Source: Oscillospiraceae bacterium (GTDB lineage Bacteria; Bacillota; Clostridia; Oscillospirales; Butyricicoccaceae). Taken from it: DNA of 40,590 nucleotides. Below the pieces are notes generated by a model. That model was not told where the DNA came from. It saw nothing but the letters and a program-made list of their open reading frames with translations, and ran no database searches. The stretch covers positions 1-40,590 of the forward strand of contig SVKN01000014.1 of assembly GCA_015068445.1 (NCBI GenBank). The letters run 5' to 3'. Made by a program: the position numbers and the translations under genes. This document shows positions 32,687 through 40,590 of the stretch, one piece after another; positions within the stretch are counted from its first letter, which is position 1; the number at the start of each line of letters is the position of its first letter.

Positions 32687-33493
32687 ATGAGAAAGACTGT
32701 TTTGTGCTGCCTGCTGCTGGCGCTGCTGCTTCTCTGCGCCTGCGGCGCCAAGACTGAGACGCCCGCCCCGGCGGAACCGGCCAAGACCGAGGAGCCGGCG
32801 AAGACCGAGGAGCCGGCCAAAACGGCGGCGCCCGCCGAACCGGAACCCGCGCCGGAGCCCGAGCCCGAGATCGACTATTTGGCGCTCTACGCCCCCGCGC
32901 TGGACGAGAACTATGCCGTGCTGACCGACGGCTATGACTTTGAAAAGGAGTACAGCTTCCTGTCCTCCGGCGTCATGGAGGTTGCCATGTACCAGGAGAG
33001 CGACGAGGCGCTGGAGACCGTCGGCTACGTCCTGCAGGACCTCAACGGCGACGGCGTGCCCGAGCTGCTGATCGGCATGATGGACGGCGGCGACAAGGAC
33101 CTGACCGGCACGGTCTACAGCGGCTATTCGCTCAAGGACGACGAGCCGGTGTGCTTCCTGGAGGGCTGGGCCCGCAACACCTATCGCTGGCTGGGCGGCG
33201 GCCGCTTCTATAATTTCGGCTCCAGCGGCGCCATGTACTCCATGTTCGGCGTCTTCACCCTGTCGGAGGACGGCACGGAGCTCGACTGCGAGGACCTCTA
33301 TTTCACCGGCGAGGGGAAGAACGAGACCCTCGACTTCTTCCACAACACCACCGGCGTCTGGGATGAAGCCGAGGCCGAGCTGCTCGACATGTCGGACGAG
33401 GAGTTCTGGGCGCTGCGCGAGAAAACCGAATCCGGCGCGCAGCACCTGGAGCTCACCCCGTTCTCCGAATACGAGTCGACAGCCGAAAACTGA
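32687..33493 (+). CDS. Lipoprotein with Pro/Glu stalk and Ca-binding-like loop
   Basis: 268 residues. Lipobox LLLLCAC (C19), then a stalk of repeated EEPAKT and EPAPEPEPE (about 25-60), then a globular domain. DLNGDGVPELLIGMMDG matches the DxNxDGxxE calcium-loop style found in many exported Firmicutes proteins of unknown function. Further on, an aromatic region (NTYRWLGGGRFYNFGSSGAMY) could be ligand-binding. Good ribosome binding site (GGGGAG). Probably the third gene of the xfp-M20 unit; ends at a strong bidirectional terminator. Function not recognised. Confidence 0.82.
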   Translation: MRKTVLCCLLLALLLLCACGAKTETPAPAEPAKTEEPAKTEEPAKTAAPAEPEPAPEPEPEIDYLALYAPALDENYAVLTDGYDFEKEYSFLSSGVMEVAMYQESDEALETVGYVLQDLNGDGVPELLIGMMDGGDKDLTGTVYSGYSLKDDEPVCFLEGWARNTYRWLGGGRFYNFGSSGAMYSMFGVFTLSEDGTELDCEDLYFTGEGKNETLDFFHNTTGVWDEAEAELLDMSDEEFWALREKTESGAQHLELTPFSEYESTAEN

Positions 33494-33505
33494 CCGCGTG
33501 CATAA

Positions 33506-33543
33506 CAAAACAGCGGAAGCCGCACAGGCTTCCGCTGTTTTTC
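33506..33543. terminator. Bidirectional terminator between convergent lipoprotein genes
   Basis: 14-bp stem AAACAGCGGAAGCC / GGCTTCCGCTGTTT, loop GCACA, with A-tract before and T5 after. Confidence 0.92.
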
Positions 33544-33555
33544 GCTTTTCGTTTC

Positions 33556-34815
33556 TTATTCCAGTGTGCCGAAGGCCGCGACGGCTTCGTCCACGGTCAG
33601 AAGGCCGTTGCTGACCTGCCGGCCGGCCTTGCGCATCTGGGAGTCCGGCGCGTCGGCCAGGCCCAACGAGGCGGTATAAAGCACCTTCGCGTCTCCGAAG
33701 GAGGCGTAGATCGCGTCGAGGGACATGTCGGCGCAGGGCGTCACCATGCGCTTGCTCTGGGCCATGCGGTTCAGCTCCTCGGTGCTGACGAGAAAGCGCA
33801 TGAACTCGTTGGCCATGTCCAGGTTCTCACTGCCGCTGTTGACGGAGAAGCTCATGGACACGGTATTCATGAAGTACCCGCCTTCGTCGGAGCAGGGGAC
33901 GGGGTGGAAGGAATAGGTGAAGGGGTTGGCCGTGAAGGCCTCAGACTGGCTCTCGCGCTTCTCAGTGCCGGACACCGTGTTGCCGGAGGCCAGCATCATC
34001 GGCACGTCGCCCTCGAAGAACCGCATGATCACGTCCTGATAGTCGTTCTCCAGCGCGTTGCACATCTCGAGATCGATGTACCCGTGACTCATGAAGTCAT
34101 CAACCAGCTCCAGCGCGCCGCGGGCGTACTCGCCCGCGCCGGGAGCCATGTCGTTCAGCGCCTTGACGGCGTCGGGATCGTCCTTGATCTGGCTGCAGAA
34201 ATAGGGGAAGTACATGGGATAGATCAGGAAACTGTTATAGCCCATCATCGGGGACGGGTACCCGGCGCTCTTCAGCTTTTCGCACACATCCAGCAGCTCG
34301 CTGTAGGTGGTGGGGATCGACAGATTTTCCTTCTTAAACAGGTCCTCGTTGACCATCATGCCGTAGGTCGTGGTGTAGATCGGCACCATGGGGACCTTGC
34401 CCTGCGCGTCCTCATACAACATGCCCTCGCGGATGCAGGACAGATCGATCTTCAGCGCTTCATCCGCCAGGTCCTCGGCCTTGGCCAGCACCGCGGCGCC
34501 GTCCTCGGAGGTCGCCATCCACGGATAGGTGAAGAAGATGTCGGGCGCATCGCTGCTCTCCAGCGTCGTGGCGATGATCTTGTTGTAGTTGTCCAGATAG
34601 GTGTACGTCAGCTCCACGTTGGGATAGTGCTCCGCGAAGCGGTTGAACTCCTCCTCCAGCGCCTCAAAGTTGCTGTAGTGACCGGCAACGTTGAGGGAAC
34701 AGGCGGTCTTGGTGTCCAGCGCGGGCTTGAAGCCCTGGGCGGCAGGCGCTTCCGCGCCGCAGGCCGTCAGCAGGACGAGCAGCGCGGCAAGGGCGATGCT
34801 TGCGATTCGTTTCAT
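33556..34815 (-). CDS. Extracellular solute-binding lipoprotein (sugar-type family 1)
   Basis: 419 residues. Lipobox LLVLLTAC (C19). The body fits the type-1 carbohydrate ABC solute-binding family: FEALEEEFNRFAEHYPNVELTY, DAPDIFFTYPWM, MVPIYTTTYGMMVNEDLFKKENL, SIPTTYSELLDVCEKLKSAG, GDVPMMLASGNTVSG and the late MANEFMRFLVSTEELNRMA. Its ATG overlaps the stop of the upstream hybrid kinase by 4 bp (ATGA), and no permease or ATPase gene is near. It may therefore act as a ligand receptor for the kinase rather than in uptake, or it may serve a transporter encoded elsewhere. Ligand unknown. Confidence 0.9.
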   Translation of the reverse strand: MKRIASIALAALLVLLTACGAEAPAAQGFKPALDTKTACSLNVAGHYSNFEALEEEFNRFAEHYPNVELTYTYLDNYNKIIATTLESSDAPDIFFTYPWMATSEDGAAVLAKAEDLADEALKIDLSCIREGMLYEDAQGKVPMVPIYTTTYGMMVNEDLFKKENLSIPTTYSELLDVCEKLKSAGYPSPMMGYNSFLIYPMYFPYFCSQIKDDPDAVKALNDMAPGAGEYARGALELVDDFMSHGYIDLEMCNALENDYQDVIMRFFEGDVPMMLASGNTVSGTEKRESQSEAFTANPFTYSFHPVPCSDEGGYFMNTVSMSFSVNSGSENLDMANEFMRFLVSTEELNRMAQSKRMVTPCADMSLDAIYASFGDAKVLYTASLGLADAPDSQMRKAGRQVSNGLLTVDEAVAAFGTLE

Positions 34816-37337
34816 TGTTTGCTCCCTTCCTTGATCCTTCTGATTTCTTTTACGACGAGCTTGATATCAATGGGCTTTGCGATGTGGCCGTTCATACCGG
34901 CGTTCATGCACTCCGCCACATTTTCCGAAAAGGCGTCCGCGGTCATGGCGATGATCGGGATCGACGAGGCCCAGGGGTCCTCCAGCGCGCGGATGCTCCG
35001 CGTGGCGTCCAGACCGTTCATCTCGGGCATCTGCACGTCCATGAAGATCAGGTCGTACTGCCCGCGCTCCGCCTGCGCCATCATATCCACGCAGATGCGG
35101 CCATTGGCGGCGCGGTCGGTGGTGATGCCGAACATCTCGAGGATCGTGTGGATGATCTCCCAGTTGATGTCGTTGTCCTCGGCGATCAGGATGTTCATCC
35201 CGGCGATGTCGGAGTAATCGTCCTCCTGCTCCTTGAGGCCGGATTCAAGACCCAGCAGCTCGTTGATCTTCTCATACAGCGTCGAGCGGAACAGCGGCTT
35301 GCTGATGAAGCCGTTGGCCCCGGCGTCCCGGGCCTCGTCCTCTACGTCGGACCAGTCGTAGGCCGAGATCAGCAGGATCGGCACGCTGCGGCTGATCTCC
35401 GCGCGGATGCGGCGCACCGTCTCCACACCGTCCATCCCCGGCATTTTCCAGTCGAGGATCACGACGCTGTAGGCGCTGCCGCTCTCCTCCCGGTGCCGGA
35501 TCATGCCGATGGCCTCGAGGCCGCTGCCGGCCGTCTCCGCGCGAGCGCCCAGGGACGTCAGCGCGTCGGCCCCCGTCTCCAGCACCACCTCGTCATCGTC
35601 CACCAGCAGCACGTCCATGGGCTCAAGCCGCATGTCGTCGGGCTGCCTCTCGGCCGCGGGGATGTCCAGCGTGATGGTGAACGTCGTGCCCTTGCCCAGC
35701 TCGCTCTGGCAGTCGATGACGCCGCCCATCAGCTCCACCATCTGCTTCGTGATGGCCAGGCCGAGACCCGTGCCCTGGATGGTGTTGACCCGGGAATCCG
35801 TCTGGCGGGAGAAGGGCTGATACATCCGCGCCATGAACTCCGGCGACATGCCCATGCCCGTATCGGCCACCACATACGTCACGCGCACGCAGCCAGGCCT
35901 GTCGCTCGGCTCCTGCCGCAGATCGACGCTGACCTGCCCGCCGGGCTCCGTGTACTTCAGCGCATTGGAGAGGATGTTGATATACACCTGATTCAGCCGC
36001 AGCTGATCGGCGTAGAGGTATTCCGTTTCCATGCTGCTCACACGGAAGTTGAAGTCGATGTTCTTTTCCTTGACCATGGGCTGGGAGATGTTGACGAGGT
36101 TCTCCACGGTCTCCACGATGGAGAAGGTCAGCGGGCTCAGCGTCAGCTTGCCGCTTTCCACCTTGGAGATGTCGAGGATGTCGTTGATCAGCGTCAGCAG
36201 ATGGTTGCTGGCCAGGGAGATCTTCCGCAGGTTGTCGCTCACCGACGCCGGGTCGCCCAGATTCTTCTCCGCGATCGTCGTCAGGCCGATGATCGCGTTC
36301 ATGGGCGTGCGGATGTCGTGGGACATGGTGGACAGGAAGTCGGTCTTCGCCTTGTTGGCGGACTCGGCCTCGCGGGTCATGAACTGCAGCTGACGGTTCA
36401 TGCGGAGCATGTACAGCAGGTCGATGATGAACAGCAGCGTCAGCCCCGCGCTCACCGTGCCGATCAGCAGCCAGTTTTCCGTGTTGCCCCGCAGAGCCGC
36501 GTCCGAAACGCAGCTGAGCAGCGTCCACCCCCGGGTGGACAGCGCCGGCGTGTGGGCCACCAGCACCGTATCGCCCCGGGAGTCCGTCATGGCGAAGGTC
36601 CCGGTCCCGCCGGTGACCGTCTCGCTCAGCGTTTTCAGCCCGGCGGCGTCCGTCTTGTTATAGGATTTGTAGAACTCGATGAAGTTGGAGTTTTTGAAGG
36701 TCCGGCCCTTGATGATATAGTTGCCCTCGGCGTCGATCATCGACAGCTCGGCGCTCTCGAAGTCCTCCTGCGGCAGGACCCATTTCTTGCCCAGCTCCGC
36801 CAGCGGGATCACGCACATGAGGATCGCCGGACGCGTCCCGCCGCCGTCACGCAGGGCGATCATGCTGCAGAAGGCCAGGGACTGCTCGCCGTTGACGGGG
36901 TTCGTGTACGCCCGGGTGATGTTCACCGAGGCGTCACCGTCCGCGATCCAGTCCAGGCTGCCGAACAGGCTGATCTGCTTGTAGGAGACGTCGTACCCGC
37001 CGCCGGGGGAGGGCTGCGTGGACAGGCCTGTCAGCGTCTCCGCGTCGATCAGATGGGCCGAGACGTCGCCGCCCTTGCTGGAGGTGCGGACGAAATCGAC
37101 AGCGTCCTCCATCGTCATGGGCACGGCGTTCAGGTACCTGGCCCAGACGTCGCAGATGCCCTGCTCGCCCTCCAGATAATTCTCCGTCACGCGCTCCAGC
37201 GTGACGGTCGTGCTGAGAAAGCTCTCCACCTGCTGACGGTAGACGGCCTCGTTCCTGTAGTGGGAATAGATCCCCACGAAGGCGAGAATGAGCGCCATGA
37301 TGACGATATTCACGACCGCGATCGTTTTTTTGTTCAT
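34812..37337 (-). CDS. Hybrid sensor histidine kinase with two receiver domains
   Basis: 841 residues. TM1 (5-25), an extracytoplasmic domain of about 260 residues resembling double Cache (TGLSTQPSPGGGYDVSYKQI, MIDAEGNYIIKGRTF), TM2 (289-310), HisKA with STMSHDIRTPMNAIIGL (H340), HATPase_c (NILSNALKYTEPGG, ADTGMGMSPEFM, GTGLGLAITKQMVELMGG), receiver 1 (574-690, D629 in ILDWKMPGMDG) and receiver 2 (714-835, D767 in IFMDVQMPEMNG). No HPt or DNA-binding output follows, so the phosphate must pass to another protein or the kinase signals by contact. It is the first gene of a two-gene unit with a solute-binding lipoprotein, overlapping by 4 bp. Confidence 0.94.
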   Translation of the reverse strand: MNKKTIAVVNIVIMALILAFVGIYSHYRNEAVYRQQVESFLSTTVTLERVTENYLEGEQGICDVWARYLNAVPMTMEDAVDFVRTSSKGGDVSAHLIDAETLTGLSTQPSPGGGYDVSYKQISLFGSLDWIADGDASVNITRAYTNPVNGEQSLAFCSMIALRDGGGTRPAILMCVIPLAELGKKWVLPQEDFESAELSMIDAEGNYIIKGRTFKNSNFIEFYKSYNKTDAAGLKTLSETVTGGTGTFAMTDSRGDTVLVAHTPALSTRGWTLLSCVSDAALRGNTENWLLIGTVSAGLTLLFIIDLLYMLRMNRQLQFMTREAESANKAKTDFLSTMSHDIRTPMNAIIGLTTIAEKNLGDPASVSDNLRKISLASNHLLTLINDILDISKVESGKLTLSPLTFSIVETVENLVNISQPMVKEKNIDFNFRVSSMETEYLYADQLRLNQVYINILSNALKYTEPGGQVSVDLRQEPSDRPGCVRVTYVVADTGMGMSPEFMARMYQPFSRQTDSRVNTIQGTGLGLAITKQMVELMGGVIDCQSELGKGTTFTITLDIPAAERQPDDMRLEPMDVLLVDDDEVVLETGADALTSLGARAETAGSGLEAIGMIRHREESGSAYSVVILDWKMPGMDGVETVRRIRAEISRSVPILLISAYDWSDVEDEARDAGANGFISKPLFRSTLYEKINELLGLESGLKEQEDDYSDIAGMNILIAEDNDINWEIIHTILEMFGITTDRAANGRICVDMMAQAERGQYDLIFMDVQMPEMNGLDATRSIRALEDPWASSIPIIAMTADAFSENVAECMNAGMNGHIAKPIDIKLVVKEIRRIKEGSKQ

Positions 37338-37405
37338 TGGAATCTCCTTATATCCTCAGTCATGCCGCAGAGGCAAAAACGGTACGGTAACAAATATTCA
37401 CGATA

Positions 37406-37434
37406 AGTATATCACAAAGCACACATTTTGACCA
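37406..37434 (-). promoter_or_regulatory. Probable promoter of the hybrid kinase operon
   Basis: Minus strand TGGTCA (37429-37434), 17-nt spacer, TATACT (37406-37411). Confidence 0.5.
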
Positions 37435-37483
37435 GCCCCGATCTGCGCCGCGCCGGAAAAAACAGCTGCGCGCTCTTTTTTTA

Positions 37484-37512
37484 TTGAGGAAACGGCGGCG
37501 AGGTGGTATAAT
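37484..37512 (+). promoter_or_regulatory. Promoter of ychF
   Basis: TTGAGG (37484-37489), 17-nt spacer, TATAAT (37507-37512), about 38 bases before the ATG. Confidence 0.65.
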
Positions 37513-37549
37513 CATACCGTGAAAAAGACTGCAAGGAGATGTGAGATAT

Positions 37550-38659
<1,110 letters not shown>

Positions 38660-38672
38660 GCTCGATCATCAT

Positions 38673-38706
38673 AAAAAAGCGGATCGCTTCGGCGATCCGC
38701 TTTTTT
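38673..38706. terminator. Bidirectional terminator, ychF / DMT operon
   Basis: Stem GCGGATCGC/GCGATCCGC with a TTCG tetraloop between A6 and T6; it serves both convergent units. Confidence 0.94.
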
Positions 38707-38720
38707 CGTATGCTTGAAAC

Positions 38721-39596
38721 TCACGCTTTCGTCCTGACGGGCGCGTAGAACAGCAGGACGGAGCTGAGAATGACGCAGGCGCCGAGGACGGCGACGACGT
38801 CCAGATGCTCGTGCATCACGGTGAAGCCGACGACGAGGCTGGTGATGGGCTCGAAGGTGCTCAGCAGCGACGCCTTCCGCGCGCCGACGAACCGGACGCC
38901 GTACTGCAGCAGCAGCACGCCGCCGCACATCAGGCAGGCGGCAAAGATGCCCACGACCCACGCCCCGGGCTGCAGGGCCAGCGTCAGATTGCCCGTGACG
39001 GCGCAGCAGACCGTGCACAGCACGATGCCCACCGCCGCGCAGCAGAACTGCAGCTGCGGGGCCAGCAGATCCTCGAAGCCGCCCTTCTCCAGCATGACCA
39101 TGTAGGAGGCGAACGTCAGGCCGGAGCACAGCGCCAGCGTGAAGCCCGTCAGGCTGATCTGCTCCCCGCGGGGGTAGAAGCACAGCAGGCCGATCATGCA
39201 CAGCACCAGGCACACGGCCGCCCGGCGGTCGATCCTGTCGTGAAAGACCACCGCGCCGATGGCGAACACCAGCAGGGGATAGACGAAGTGGACCGTGGTG
39301 CACACGCCAGTTGCCATATAGCGGTAGGACGAGAACAGAAGCACCTGCGTCCCCGCCGAGAACAGCGCCAGCAGCAGAAGCCGCGGCGCGCGGCCCTTCG
39401 TCAGCGTCGGCAGCGGGGAGCGCCCGGCCCGCCTGCACATGACGATGCAGATGGGCAGGAAGCAGATGTTGCGGAACAGCGTCAGCAGCATGGGGTTGCC
39501 GCCGCCCCGACGGAACACGCCTGCCCACATGGGCGACAGGCCGAAGATCACGGCCGACAGGACGGTCAGCGCCGTCCCCTTTGTTTTTTGAGACAT
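38721..39596 (-). CDS. DMT-superfamily transporter (EamA type)
   Basis: 291 residues, with ten hydrophobic helices in two EamA repeats. Repeat 1 starts GTALTVLSAVIFGLSPMWAG, with ATGVCTTVHFVYPLLVFAIG; repeat 2 covers SLTGFTLALCSGLTFASYMV to ARKASLLSTFEPITSLVVGF, the latter a good match to the second-half EamA motif (x.S.ll..lePv.a.l.g). Members move amino acids, nucleotides or other metabolites, often as exporters; substrate unknown. It lies 30 bp downstream of the M20D amidohydrolase on the same strand, with only a weak ribosome binding site, so the two are probably co-transcribed and may handle related compounds. Confidence 0.9.
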   Translation of the reverse strand: MSQKTKGTALTVLSAVIFGLSPMWAGVFRRGGGNPMLLTLFRNICFLPICIVMCRRAGRSPLPTLTKGRAPRLLLLALFSAGTQVLLFSSYRYMATGVCTTVHFVYPLLVFAIGAVVFHDRIDRRAAVCLVLCMIGLLCFYPRGEQISLTGFTLALCSGLTFASYMVMLEKGGFEDLLAPQLQFCCAAVGIVLCTVCCAVTGNLTLALQPGAWVVGIFAACLMCGGVLLLQYGVRFVGARKASLLSTFEPITSLVVGFTVMHEHLDVVAVLGACVILSSVLLFYAPVRTKA

Positions 39597-39626
39597 GTCA
39601 GTTCACCAGCTTACCGGGACGGAGCG

Positions 39627-40590
39627 TTATTTCATGATATCGTACACGACCGACGCGAACACGCGCACCACGCGGGGCATCACGACCTCGTCGAAGTTGA
39701 AGACGCGGCTGTGGGCCGGGCCGTCGGTCTTGCAGAAGGAGCGGAAGAACGTGGCCTGACCGCCGTGCTCCTGCACGCGGTGCATCATGTAGGTGACGTC
39801 CTCGCTGCCGCCGCCGGGCTGGGGGATATAGTCCGCGACCTTGTACTCCATGTGCTCCTCGATGACGCGCTTGACGCGTGCCATCAGCTCGGGATCGCTC
39901 TCGGCCGTCTGGGCGCCGCCCATGACCTTGATCTCGTAGGTGCAGTCGTACATCTCGGCGCAGGCCTTGATGACCTTGCGGGTGTGCTCCTCCATGTAAT
40001 CCTTGATCTCGGTGGTCTTGCCGCGGACCTCCATCTCCATCTTCGCCACGTCCGCGATGACGTTGCGGCCCGTGCCCGCCTGGATCGTGCCCACGTTGAC
40101 GCGGGACGCGCCGGCGCCGTGACGGGGGATGGCGTACAGGTTCATGGTGCAGGCAGCCGCCGCCTGAATGGCGTTGTGGCCCAGGTGAGGCGACCCGGAC
40201 GCATGGGCGGACGCGCCGTGGAACCAGACGTCCAGCTTCGTGGTGGCCATGTTGCCGCCGCTGCCGGGGATAAAGTACGCGTCGCCGTATGTGCCGAAAC
40301 CGCCGATGTGATTGCCGATGACATAATCCGCGTCATCCAGATGGCCGTGGGCCACGATGGATTTCGCGCCGCGGACGCCCTCCTCGGCGGGCTGGAAGAT
40401 CAGCTTGACCGTGCCGTGGAGGCTGTCTTTGATCTCGCTGAGGACCCTGGCGACGCCCAGACCGATGGTGGCGTGGCCGTCGTGGCCGCAGGCGTGCATC
40501 ATGCCGTAGTTGACGGAGGCAAAGCCCTCATGGGCGGGGAAGTGGCTGTCGTCCTGGCTCTCGATGACGCCCAGGGCGTCGATGTCGAAG
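39627..40590 (-). CDS. M20D-type amidohydrolase, C-terminal part (cut by window edge)
   Basis: At least 320 residues; the frame is open at the last base, so the start is outside. The first visible residues are FDIDALGVIESQDDSHFPA, then the metal-site block YGMMHACGHDGHATIGLG, IFQPAEEGVRGAKSIV with the catalytic Glu pair, GASAHASGSPHLGHNAIQAA, and the end motif DGPAHSRVFNFDE. FDIDALG.E and this ending resemble AbgA-like (p-aminobenzoyl-glutamate hydrolase subunit A) proteins within M20D, but substrate assignment from sequence alone is unsafe. An internal ATG at 40502 lies inside the metal-site block and cannot be the true start. It is followed by a DMT transporter. Confidence 0.9.
   Translation of the reverse strand, partial: FDIDALGVIESQDDSHFPAHEGFASVNYGMMHACGHDGHATIGLGVARVLSEIKDSLHGTVKLIFQPAEEGVRGAKSIVAHGHLDDADYVIGNHIGGFGTYGDAYFIPGSGGNMATTKLDVWFHGASAHASGSPHLGHNAIQAAAACTMNLYAIPRHGAGASRVNVGTIQAGTGRNVIADVAKMEMEVRGKTTEIKDYMEEHTRKVIKACAEMYDCTYEIKVMGGAQTAESDPELMARVKRVIEEHMEYKVADYIPQPGGGSEDVTYMMHRVQEHGGQATFFRSFCKTDGPAHSRVFNFDEVVMPRVVRVFASVVYDIMK

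Noticed and set aside
34800..37406. An 868-codon plus-strand frame over the hybrid kinase
   Set aside because: Antisense to a complete multi-domain kinase; its composition matches the other shadows.

Overview
The window looks like a chromosomal segment of a GC-rich, spore-forming member of the Firmicutes, most likely Clostridia of the Oscillospiraceae type. The basis is the gdpP-rplI-dnaB and tilS-hpt-ftsH gene orders, a spoIID-spoIIQ pair, RNase J, zinc-finger anti-sigma and OmpR/PhoR-type regulators, good AGGAGG-type ribosome binding sites and strong T-tract terminators. This placement is inference; no rRNA or tRNA gene is present to confirm it. There is no phage, insertion sequence with a transposase, or CRISPR array.

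Layout. 1-1012 (minus): start of an M20D amidohydrolase cut by the window edge, then ruvX. 1013-1332: divergent promoters and a ~200-nt structured leader for RNase J (1333-3225, plus). 3430-11035 (plus): a six-gene housekeeping run gdpP-rplI-dnaB-tilS-hpt-ftsH behind one strong promoter. 11365-15269 (plus): cca, dus, an ECF sigma factor and its anti-sigma factor. 15575-15895 (minus): small secreted BofC-like protein. 16051-19440 (plus): class A penicillin-binding protein and a LysR regulator. 19508-20446 (minus): unknown membrane protein. 20525-23731 (plus): spoIID, spoIIQ and an unknown secreted protein. 23779-27709 (minus): an envelope-stress-like operon, response regulator - sensor kinase - HtrA protease - GNAT acetyltransferase. 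27867-28769 (minus): lipoprotein with a PEETK-type repeat. 28982-33493 (plus): phosphoketolase, M20 peptidase and a lipoprotein. 33556-37337 (minus): hybrid sensor kinase overlapping a solute-binding lipoprotein. 37550-38659 (plus): ychF. 38721-40590 (minus): DMT transporter and an M20D amidohydrolase that runs off the right edge.

The most unusual structure is not a gene. The intergenic regions after ftsH (11063-11336) and after the anti-sigma gene (15293-15569) have the same design: a terminator-like hairpin, about 220 bp packed with further stem-loops, then a direct repeat of the same hairpin, with a period of 250 and 248 bp. The flanking hairpins differ between the two sites, but the interiors share, in opposite orientation, a GTTTTC...GAAAAC stem-loop carrying the 12-mer CACATGTCCGCC. 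This looks like a family of small non-coding elements that lodge at transcription terminators and leave a duplicated terminator hairpin. I do not recognise it as a named family.

Functionally the window joins replication and translation housekeeping (dnaB, rplI, tilS, cca, dus, ychF), c-di-AMP turnover (gdpP), RNA decay (rnj), envelope assembly and quality control (ftsH, PBP, htrA, sensor kinase), early sporulation/engulfment (spoIID, spoIIQ) and peptide or conjugate catabolism (three M20 enzymes, DMT exporter). Promoters matching TTGNNN-N17-TATANT recur upstream of most transcription units.
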